From Blastococcus sp. TF02-8 (GTDB taxonomy: Bacteria; Actinomycetota; Actinomycetes; Mycobacteriales; Geodermatophilaceae): a DNA stretch of 64,000 nt. Location of the stretch: positions 124,001-188,000 of the forward strand of contig NZ_QOHK01000006.1 of assembly GCF_003319175.1 (NCBI RefSeq), in the 5' to 3' direction. The translations under genes and the position numbers were made by a program. Shown piece by piece: positions 57,905 to 64,000 of this stretch. The notes under the pieces are model-generated. The model did no database searches and was not told the DNA's origin. It saw only the letters and a program-made list of their open reading frames with translations. Position 1 is the stretch's first letter. The number at the start of each line of letters is the position of its first letter.

Positions 57905-58713
57905 TCCTGGTCGAGCTGCGCAAGCTGTTCCGCCGGCCCCGGACCTGGGCGACCGTCGCCGTGCTCAACGCCCTCCCGGTCCTGGTCGCCGTCCTGCTGG
58001 TGCTCACCGACCTCGCGCCCCGGCCCGGGGAGGGGCCGCCGTTCCTCTCCGCCGTGCTGTCCAACGGGGCGCTGTACCCCCTCGCGGCGCTGGCCATCGT
58101 GCTGCCCCTGTTCCTGCCGATCGCCGTCGCGGTCGTGGCGGGCGACGCCGTGGCCGGCGAGGCCCAGGCCGGCACGCTCCGCTACCTGCTGGCGCGGCCG
58201 GCCGGTCGAACACGGCTGCTGGTGGCCAAGCTGGTCGCGGTCCTCGCGTTCGTCCTGCTCGCGGTGGTGGTCGTCGCGGCGGTCGGCTACGTCGTGGGGA
58301 TCAGCCTCTTCGACGCCCAGCCGGTCGCCGGCACCACCTCGGTGTCGGGCACCTCGCTCAGCTCGGGGGAGATCGCGGGCCGCACGGCGATGGCGATCGG
58401 CTACGTCGGGGTCTCCATGCTCGGGGTGGCGGCCTTCGCGCTCTTCTTCTCCACGCTCACCGACTCCCCGCTCGGGGCGACCATGGGTGCCCTCGCCGTC
58501 CTGGTGGCCTCCTCGCTGCTGTTCACCCTCGACGCGGCGTCGCCGATCGCGCCCTACCTGCCGACCCGGTACTGGCTGGCCTTCGTCGACCTCTTCCGCG
58601 ACCCGATCCTCTGGCGCGACCTGACCCGGGGACTGGCGCTGCAGGGTGTCTACGTGGGCGTGCTGCTCGCGGCCGCATGGGCGAACTTCACCACCAAGGA
58701 CATCACCAGCTAG
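57901..58713 (+). CDS. ABC transporter permease (ABC-2 type)
   Basis: The 270-residue protein has six hydrophobic helices and the ABC-2 hallmark GEAQAGTLRYLLARPAGR after helix 2. It forms the membrane channel for the ATPase encoded upstream, with which it overlaps by 4 nt. It ends at TAG within a CTAG that also supplies the stop codon of the convergent lipase gene. Confidence 0.9.
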   Translation: MILVELRKLFRRPRTWATVAVLNALPVLVAVLLVLTDLAPRPGEGPPFLSAVLSNGALYPLAALAIVLPLFLPIAVAVVAGDAVAGEAQAGTLRYLLARPAGRTRLLVAKLVAVLAFVLLAVVVVAAVGYVVGISLFDAQPVAGTTSVSGTSLSSGEIAGRTAMAIGYVGVSMLGVAAFALFFSTLTDSPLGATMGALAVLVASSLLFTLDAASPIAPYLPTRYWLAFVDLFRDPILWRDLTRGLALQGVYVGVLLAAAWANFTTKDITS

Positions 58714-59519
58714 CCGCCCAGCCGGGCGCAGTCCTCCGGGCCGAGATCGACGAGCGGGGCGTCGCCGAGCTCCTCGGCCGCCATCGCCACCACCAGCGGG
58801 CTGTGCGGCAGCTGCGCGTGGGTGAGCTGCGCCCCCGGGCACACGGACTGGACCGGGATGTTCAGCGCGCCGTCGAGCCGCGCGGACTCCGGCGGGGTCA
58901 CCGTCTGGTCCTGGGTCGTCCAGATGGAGACCCAGTCCGTGCCCTCGGGTGTCTCGTCGCCGTCGTTCAGCTCCGCGAGCAGGGAGCTGCCGGGGTCCAT
59001 CTGCTGGCAGCCGACGGGGCACCGCGACGGCAGGAACCCGCCGGCGAGCGCGGCGAGGTCGGTCCCGTGGTGCGGCGAGCCGAGCGTGACCACCCGCCGG
59101 GCCAGCTCCGCGCCGTCGCCGTCGACCCAGATGCGGGCGACCAGCCCACCCGCGGAGTACCCGACCACGTCCACGCTCTCGGCGTCGGTGCGGTCGAGCG
59201 CTTCGCGGGCGGCGACGTCGAGCTGCTCGGCCACGTCCCGGAGGTCGCCGGTACCCGGGCCCGGCCACTCCACGACGGTGGCGTCCCGCCCGTCGGCGCG
59301 GAAGCGCGCCGCCAGCTCCCGCATGCCCGCCGGGTCGCCGCCGTAGCCGGGCACCAGCAGGACCGGCCCGGGACGACGCTCGGCCGCCGGAGGCCCCGCG
59401 GTGGGAGCGGCACCGCCGCTGCGCACCACCACGACGGTGAGGACGGCGGCGGCGACGACGACGAGTGCGAGGAGCAGGAGGACGACGCGACGGCGGGCGG
59501 GGGCGAGTCCGGCGAGCAC
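58710..59519 (-). CDS. exported or membrane-anchored lipase (alpha/beta hydrolase)
   Basis: The 269-residue protein has an N-terminal membrane anchor (VVLLLLALVVVAAAVLTVVVV, about 12-32), the oxyanion region LVPGYGGDPAGM, the nucleophile elbow GYSAGG, GSPHHGTD and a late His in LTHAQLPHSP. This matches secreted triacylglycerol lipases of the LipA/EstA type. GTG 59519 starts the anchor. It is divergent from the CDP-alcohol phosphotransferase gene. Confidence 0.85.
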   Translation of the reverse strand: MLAGLAPARRRVVLLLLALVVVAAAVLTVVVVRSGGAAPTAGPPAAERRPGPVLLVPGYGGDPAGMRELAARFRADGRDATVVEWPGPGTGDLRDVAEQLDVAAREALDRTDAESVDVVGYSAGGLVARIWVDGDGAELARRVVTLGSPHHGTDLAALAGGFLPSRCPVGCQQMDPGSSLLAELNDGDETPEGTDWVSIWTTQDQTVTPPESARLDGALNIPVQSVCPGAQLTHAQLPHSPLVVAMAAEELGDAPLVDLGPEDCARLGG

Positions 59520-59582
59520 GCCCCTACTGTCCCTGGTGGCGCGTCGTTCCGGCGCACCGCGTCGCACGGGGGAGGAGCCGCA

Positions 59583-60278
59583 GTGCTCGACCGGGACGAG
59601 TACCTCGCCGCGTGGTCCCGCTGGCACGGGGGCGCCGACACCAGCGCACCCCTGGTCCGGGGATGGCTGACCCTCGCCCACACCCTGGCGCGGCCGCTGG
59701 CCGTGCTCCCTCCGCTGGCGGCGACCGTCGCCGGGGTGGTCGTGGCGGCGGGCGCCGTGCCGCCGTCGGCGTCCGGCGGTGCGTGGCTGGTGGCGGCCGG
59801 GATCCTGATCGGGCTCTCGGGACTGCTGGACAGCCTCGACGGCGCGCTCGCCATCGGCACCGGACGGGCGTCGCGGCGCGGCTACGTCCTGGACTCCGTC
59901 GTCGACCGGCTGACCGAGGTCGCCTACTCCGCCGCGCTGTGGGTCGCCGGCGCCCCGGGCTGGCTGGCGGTCGGCTTCGGTGCGCTGTGCTGGCTGCCCG
60001 ACTACCTGCGTGCCCGCGCCGGGCAGGCAGGGGTCCGCCGGACCGGGCCCATCTCGCTGTGGGAGCGCCCCACCCGGGTGGCGATGACCGGTTTCACGCT
60101 CGGCGGCGCCGGCGTCGTCTCCGGCGTGGACGTCGCGGGCCTGGACCCCGTCCGGCTCGTGGTCACCGCCGGTACGGCGGCCGGGGTGCTGCTGGGCGTC
60201 GTCGGCACCGTGCAGCTCGGACGGTGGCTGCGCACGGAGCTCTCCGGTCCGGACGACGACGCGGCGCCGCCGCCCTGA
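59583..60278 (+). CDS. CDP-alcohol phosphatidyltransferase family protein
   Basis: The 231-residue membrane protein has about six helices and a CDP-alcohol motif spread over DSLDGALA...RRGYVLDSVVD: the DxxDG and GxxxDxxxD parts are present, but the usual Ala-Arg is Ala-Leu. It would transfer a phospho-alcohol head group from a CDP donor; the product is unknown. GTG 59583 lies behind GGGGGAGGAG. It is followed by the adenosine kinase gene on the same strand, 127 nt away. Confidence 0.8.
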   Translation: MLDRDEYLAAWSRWHGGADTSAPLVRGWLTLAHTLARPLAVLPPLAATVAGVVVAAGAVPPSASGGAWLVAAGILIGLSGLLDSLDGALAIGTGRASRRGYVLDSVVDRLTEVAYSAALWVAGAPGWLAVGFGALCWLPDYLRARAGQAGVRRTGPISLWERPTRVAMTGFTLGGAGVVSGVDVAGLDPVRLVVTAGTAAGVLLGVVGTVQLGRWLRTELSGPDDDAAPPP

Positions 60279-60405
60279 TCGCCCACCTCGGACCAGCGAC
60301 CCGGGACGGCGGCTCCTAAGGTGTGCCTTGCCCCGACCCGCTTCCAGGCCCTCGCAGCCGGCCCGTGTGCCGCCGACGCCGGCCCACCCCCCAGGAGTGC
60401 CTCCC

Positions 60406-61383
60406 GTGCCCGTCGTCGTCACCGGATCCATCGCCACCGACCACCTGATGACCTTCCCGGGACTGTTCACCGAGCAGTTCGTGGAGGGTCAGATGGAGAA
60501 CGTGTCGCTCTCCTTCCTGGTCGACGACCTGGTGCAGCACCGCGGGGGCGCCGGCGCGAACATGGCCTACGGCCTGGGCCTGCTCGGTCTGCGGCCGGTG
60601 CTGGTCGGCGCGGTGGGCAGCGACTTCGCCGACTACGAGGCATGGCTGAGCCGGCACGGCGTCGACACCGGCAGCGTGCACCGGTCCGAGCTCAAGCACA
60701 CGGCCCGGTTCGTCTGCACCACCGACGAGGCGAACAACCAGATCGCGTCGTTCTACTCGGGTGCCATGGCCGAGGCGTCCCAGATCGAGCTGGCGCCGGT
60801 CGTGGACCGGGTGGGCAGCGCCGACCTCGTCGTCGTCGGCCCGAACGACCCGACCGCGATGGTGCGGCACACGCAGGAGTGCCGGGGCCGCGGCTACCCC
60901 TTCGCCGCCGACCCCAGCCAGCAGCTCGCCTGGGCCGACGGCGAGATGATCCGCGAGCTGGTGCACGGTGCCGAGGTGCTGTTCAGCAACGAGTACGAGG
61001 CGGCGCTGCTGCTGCAGAAGACGGGCTGGAGCGCCGAGGAGGTGCTCGACCGCGTCGGCTGCTGGGTCACCACGCGGGCGGCCGACGGCGTGCTCGTCCG
61101 CCGGGCCGGCGAGCAGCCGATCGAGGTCATCGCCGTACCGGAGACCAAGCCGGTCGAGCCCACCGGCGGCGGCGACGCGCTGCGCGCCGGCTTCATCGCC
61201 GGCCGGGCGTGGGGGCTGTCCCTGGAGCGGGCGACCCAGCTGGGTTCGGCCGTCGCCACCGCCGCGGTCGAGGTGATCGGCACGCAGGAGTACGACCTGC
61301 CGCGGCAGAGCTTCCTCGCCCGCTTCGCCGAGGCCTTCGGCGCCGAGGCGGCCGACGAGGTGGCCCAGCACCTGCCGGGCTAG
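60406..61383 (+). CDS. adoK: adenosine kinase (PfkB family, AdoK type)
   Basis: The 325-residue PfkB kinase is close to mycobacterial AdoK (Rv2202c) in length and motifs. VTGSIATDHLMTFPG opens the protein; RGGAGANMAYGLGLLG is the substrate region, and EPTGGGDALRAGF carries the catalytic Asp. It phosphorylates adenosine to AMP in purine salvage. GTG 60406 follows CAGGAG at the correct spacing. A TAAGGT box at 60317-60322 is a possible -10. In mycobacteria adoK lies next to asnB; here it is 56 kb away. Confidence 0.88.
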   Translation: MPVVVTGSIATDHLMTFPGLFTEQFVEGQMENVSLSFLVDDLVQHRGGAGANMAYGLGLLGLRPVLVGAVGSDFADYEAWLSRHGVDTGSVHRSELKHTARFVCTTDEANNQIASFYSGAMAEASQIELAPVVDRVGSADLVVVGPNDPTAMVRHTQECRGRGYPFAADPSQQLAWADGEMIRELVHGAEVLFSNEYEAALLLQKTGWSAEEVLDRVGCWVTTRAADGVLVRRAGEQPIEVIAVPETKPVEPTGGGDALRAGFIAGRAWGLSLERATQLGSAVATAAVEVIGTQEYDLPRQSFLARFAEAFGAEAADEVAQHLPG

Positions 61384-62039
61384 TCGCCCCGGAGGCGCTC
61401 GCCGATCGAGGGATCGGCGGCCCAGGTGCGGTACGGGATGCGCGGGATCTCGCGCACCTCGCCGATGGTCGACCACTCGTTGCCGCCGAGCCGGGCCAGC
61501 GGGCGGAGGTGCTCGATCCGCGGCCGCCCGTCGCGCACCGCCTCGGCCCACGCGCTCACGTGGACGACCCGCCCGAACACCACGGTGCTGTCGCCGAGCC
61601 GGAGCGCCGAGTGCAGGGCGCACTCCAGCGTCACGGGGGAGTCGGCGACCCGCATCGCGCCCACCTTCTCCGCGGGCTCCAGCCGGACGCCGGCGGCCTC
61701 GGCCTCGCTCTGGTCGGCCGGGAAGTCGGTTCCGGTGGCGTTGATCTGCTCGAACAGCGCCTCCGGCGTGAGGCTCACGGTGAACTCCCCGGTCGCCTCC
61801 ACGTTGCGCAGCGAGTCCTTCCGGCCCACCGACGTGAACTGCACGATCGGCGGGTCGACGCAGGCCACCGTGTAGAAGGAGTGCGGGGCCAGGTTGTGCA
61901 CGCCTTCGGCGGAGCGGCTGCACACCCAGGCGATCGGCCGGGGGACGACGACGGAGTTCAGCACGCGGTAGAAGGCGCCGACCTCCATCGCGGCGGGGTC
62001 GAACGAGGTGCGCGGCCGGGACGCGTCGGGGGAGGTCAC
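61380..62039 (-). CDS. flavin reductase-like FMN-binding protein
   Basis: The 219-residue protein has the FMN-binding split barrel of the flavin reductase-like family (VVPRPIAWVCSRS, NLAPHSFYTVACVDPPIVQFT, GEFTVSLT). It is related to the DIM6/NTAB group rather than small HpaC-type reductases. It probably binds FMN; the reaction is unknown. GTG 62039 overlaps the CPBP protease stop (GTGA). Its TAG stop shares a CTAG with the adoK stop. Confidence 0.85.
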   Translation of the reverse strand: MTSPDASRPRTSFDPAAMEVGAFYRVLNSVVVPRPIAWVCSRSAEGVHNLAPHSFYTVACVDPPIVQFTSVGRKDSLRNVEATGEFTVSLTPEALFEQINATGTDFPADQSEAEAAGVRLEPAEKVGAMRVADSPVTLECALHSALRLGDSTVVFGRVVHVSAWAEAVRDGRPRIEHLRPLARLGGNEWSTIGEVREIPRIPYRTWAADPSIGERLRGD

Positions 62040-62770
62040 CGGCCCATCGTCGCCGAGGGGTCGGCGCCCGGCGCGGGCAGGGCCGCCGGCCGGGTGAGCC
62101 ACCAGGCCGCGACCGCGAACCCCACGGCGACCGCCAGCTGCCACTGCCACGGTGCGGCGCCCGGCGAGGTGACCTGGCACCAGTCGTCGAGGGCGTGCAG
62201 CAGCACCAGGGGCCAGACGGAGACGACGTGCAGCCGCAGCGCCGCGAACCCGGCGCCGAACGCCGTCGTCGACACCACCTGGGCGACGGTGTCGTCCAGC
62301 GGCCGCCCGAACACCGCCGCCGACAGCGCGTGTCCGAGGCCGAAGAGGACGCCGACCCAGAGCACCCGGGTGCGCGGTCGGATCGGGTGGAGCACCTGCT
62401 GGACGACGCCGCGGCTGAGCAGCTCCTCGCTGAGCCCGACGGCGAGGAACAGCGCGGCGGCCGAGAGCAGGGAGGTCGTCGACCCCTGGATCCCCGGCAG
62501 CGCGTAGCTCAGCGCGACCAGGCCGACCGGCACGAGCAGCAGGGGCCGCCGGGGGCGCAGCGAGCGCAGCCAGGGGCGCCGCCACCAGCCCGACCGGGCG
62601 ACGACCGCGAGCGGGACCAGCAGCGCCGCGAGGTTCACGACGGTCGCGCCCAGGTCGGGGAACCAGCCCGGCGCCAGCGGGGGCAGGCCGAAGGCCGCCG
62701 CGAACAGGACGGCGTGCCAGGCCAGGGTGAGCAGCGCGGCCTGCACCAGTGCCTGCCTCCGCCGCGCCAC
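62036..62770 (-). CDS. CPBP family intramembrane protease
   Basis: The 244-residue protein has seven to eight hydrophobic helices and the CPBP (Abi) motifs EELLSRGVVQ (EExxxR), FGLGHALSA and LVLLHALDDW, which supply the catalytic Glu and metal-type His residues. Such proteins cleave membrane substrates or process peptides. GTG 62770 lies 9 nt after the glycosyltransferase gene and its stop overlaps the flavin reductase gene, consistent with a four-gene operon. Confidence 0.88.
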   Translation of the reverse strand: MARRRQALVQAALLTLAWHAVLFAAAFGLPPLAPGWFPDLGATVVNLAALLVPLAVVARSGWWRRPWLRSLRPRRPLLLVPVGLVALSYALPGIQGSTTSLLSAAALFLAVGLSEELLSRGVVQQVLHPIRPRTRVLWVGVLFGLGHALSAAVFGRPLDDTVAQVVSTTAFGAGFAALRLHVVSVWPLVLLHALDDWCQVTSPGAAPWQWQLAVAVGFAVAAWWLTRPAALPAPGADPSATMGR

Positions 62771-62779
62771 CGACCCGGA

Positions 62780-63880
62780 CTACAGGGTGCGGCCGCGCCA
62801 GCGCAAGGTGCCGGCCCGCCGGCCGCGGACCGAGCGCAGCACCAGCACGTCGAGCACCGCGATCGAGACCGGATGCGCCAGCGCGTCCGGCCAGGCGCGG
62901 CTGCCGCTGGCCCGGGCACTGAGCAGCCGTCCGAGCACCCCCGACAGATAGCCGGCCAGTCCGGCGCGGGAGCCGCCCAGCGCCGCCACCGGGGGGACCA
63001 CGTAGACGAGGGTGAGCGCCGCGGCGGCCAGCACGGCGGCCTCCGGGTGGCCGCCGACCGTGGCCCACAGCGATTTCGCGTAGCCGTCCCGCACCTGCGG
63101 CCAGCCCGCGTACATCCGGCAGGCGGCCAGCCGCGAGCCGTCGACCGGCCCGCCGCGGCCGCCGGCGCGCTTGACCGCGCGCAGCAGGGCGATGTCCTCC
63201 AGCACCTCGCCCCGCACCGTGCCGTGGCCGCCGGCCCGCTCGTAGGCTGCGCGCGCGACGACGAGGAACTGGCCGTTGGCGGCGGCGAGCGAGGGGCGCG
63301 GCGAGCGTTCGGCCACGCGCAGCGGCAGCGTCGTCGTCCAGAGCCACGGAGCCAGCGGCTGCACCAGCCGCTCCGCCGCGCCGTCGGCCAGCGGCCGCGG
63401 CCACGGGGAGACCAGGTCCAGACCGCTGCTCTCCAGCAGCGCGACGGCGGCGGCGAGCGCGTCGGGGAAGAGCCGGACGTCGGCGTCGACGAAGGCCAGC
63501 ACCTCGCCCTCGCGCGGCTCGGTGGCGGCGACGCCGGTCGCGCACGCGTGCGGCTTGCCGAGCCAACCGGCCGGCAGCGGGGGAGCGGTGACCAACCGAA
63601 CCCGGTGGTCGTGGACCCCGCGCACGACGTCGGCGGTGCCGTCGGTCGATCCGTCGTCGACGACGACGATCCGCACCCGTTCGACCCCGCGCTGGTCCAG
63701 CAGGGCGGCCAGGCAGTCGGCCACCTGGTGCGCCTCGTCGCGCACCGGCAGCACGACGGTGACCGGCCGGGCGGTGCTCGGCGGGTCGGCGGGCGGGCGG
63801 CGCAGGAGCGCGGTGTTCACCGCGGCGTGCGCGGCGCCCAGGCCGGCGAGCGCGGCCAGTCCGCGGACGAGCCGGCTCAT
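62780..63880 (-). CDS. family 2 glycosyltransferase
   Basis: The 366-residue membrane-associated GT-A enzyme has TVVLPVRDEAHQV, the nucleotide-sugar motif VVDDGSTDGT, the DxD-like FVDADV and the acceptor motif GGHGTVRGEVLEDIALLRA. N- and C-terminal hydrophobic segments would attach it to the membrane. It resembles GT2 enzymes that glycosylate carotenoids (CruG/CrtQ-like), which would fit the crt genes in this window, but this is inference. ATG 63880 overlaps the upstream stop by 4 nt. Confidence 0.85.
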   Translation of the reverse strand: MSRLVRGLAALAGLGAAHAAVNTALLRRPPADPPSTARPVTVVLPVRDEAHQVADCLAALLDQRGVERVRIVVVDDGSTDGTADVVRGVHDHRVRLVTAPPLPAGWLGKPHACATGVAATEPREGEVLAFVDADVRLFPDALAAAVALLESSGLDLVSPWPRPLADGAAERLVQPLAPWLWTTTLPLRVAERSPRPSLAAANGQFLVVARAAYERAGGHGTVRGEVLEDIALLRAVKRAGGRGGPVDGSRLAACRMYAGWPQVRDGYAKSLWATVGGHPEAAVLAAAALTLVYVVPPVAALGGSRAGLAGYLSGVLGRLLSARASGSRAWPDALAHPVSIAVLDVLVLRSVRGRRAGTLRWRGRTL

Positions 63881-64000
63881 CGGCGGTGCCGGGCGGCGAG
63901 GGTGACCAGCACCGCGGCACCCAGCGCCGCGCCCCAGGCGGCGGAGCCGGGGAGGTCCAGCCAGCCGGCGTGGGCCAGCGCGCCGCCGAGGGTCATCCAG
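63877..64000 (-). CDS. C-terminal fragment of a membrane protein (gene runs off the right edge)
   Basis: The last 40 codons before TGA 63877-63879 encode a Gly/Ala-rich hydrophobic helix (WGAALGAAVLVTLAARHRR). The 4-nt overlap with the GT2 gene shows coupling. A CruF-type carotenoid biosynthesis membrane protein is a reasonable guess because such genes often precede a GT2 gene, but the fragment is too short to decide. Confidence 0.5.
   Translation of the reverse strand, partial: WMTLGGALAHAGWLDLPGSAAWGAALGAAVLVTLAARHRR

Overview
The window is high-GC actinobacterial DNA. GTG starts are frequent, there are many 1-4 nt stop/start overlaps, and many genes have a TANNNT -10 box only 6-8 nt before the start codon. 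The gene content and order match the Mycobacterium tuberculosis segment Rv2172c-Rv2204c, as I remember it. The added carotenoid genes, the chemotaxis receptor and the DUF222 HNH endonuclease suggest a soil or rock actinobacterium such as a Geodermatophilaceae member. That taxonomic call is inference.

Layout. 1-4954: an aldo/keto reductase fragment, a metallo-hydrolase and DUF3043 (-), then an ErpA-type Fe-S carrier (+), asparagine synthetase and two small membrane proteins (-). 5229-11795: respiratory genes ctaC and ctaF (+), and ctaE-qcrC-qcrA-qcrB with a downstream GNAT gene (-). 11917-15453: a receiver-like protein and trpD (+) facing a stand-alone Lrp/AsnC ligand domain and a DEDDh/GIY-YIG nuclease (-). 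15638-19215: two secreted NlpC/P60 peptidoglycan hydrolases, one fused to a VanY-type carboxypeptidase and the other behind a c-di-AMP (ydaO) riboswitch. 19318-28939: M48 protease, PimB mannosyltransferase, FadD15-like acyl-CoA ligase, a START-like/ATPase-like/small Cys protein/ROK kinase operon, an esterase and a PlsC acyltransferase. 28956-33039: a monooxygenase-hydrolase-TetR operon divergent from an SDR gene, with a palindromic operator between them. 33043-40292: glycerol kinase, RidA, a 3'-5' exoribonuclease, a frameshifted chemotaxis receptor, DAHP synthase and threonine aldolase. 40331-47742: subtilisin-like protease, endonuclease IV, a PASTA-domain kinase in the pknL position, glyA behind a ZTP riboswitch, an alpha-hydroxy-acid oxidase and the Rv2175c-type DNA-binding protein. 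47758-51842: carotenoid genes crtYc, crtYd, crtB, crtI and crtE. 52030-55692: metF, a hypothetical gene and an HNH endonuclease under a perfect LexA box. 55881-64000: an RseB-like/ABC exporter operon, a lipase, a CDP-alcohol phosphotransferase, adenosine kinase, flavin reductase, a CPBP protease, a GT2 glycosyltransferase and the tail of a membrane protein.

The genes link several core activities: the bc1-aa3 respiratory chain, cell envelope building (PimB, FadD15, PlsC, NlpC/P60), aromatic amino-acid entry (aroG, trpD), one-carbon metabolism (glyA, metF) and C40 carotenoid synthesis from GGPP. I found no tRNA, rRNA, CRISPR array, insertion sequence or prophage, and no clearly new multi-gene system. 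The most notable items are the two riboswitches, the LexA-controlled leaderless HNH gene, the single-base frameshift in the chemoreceptor, the 142-bp crtYd/crtB tail overlap and the widespread leaderless gene architecture.
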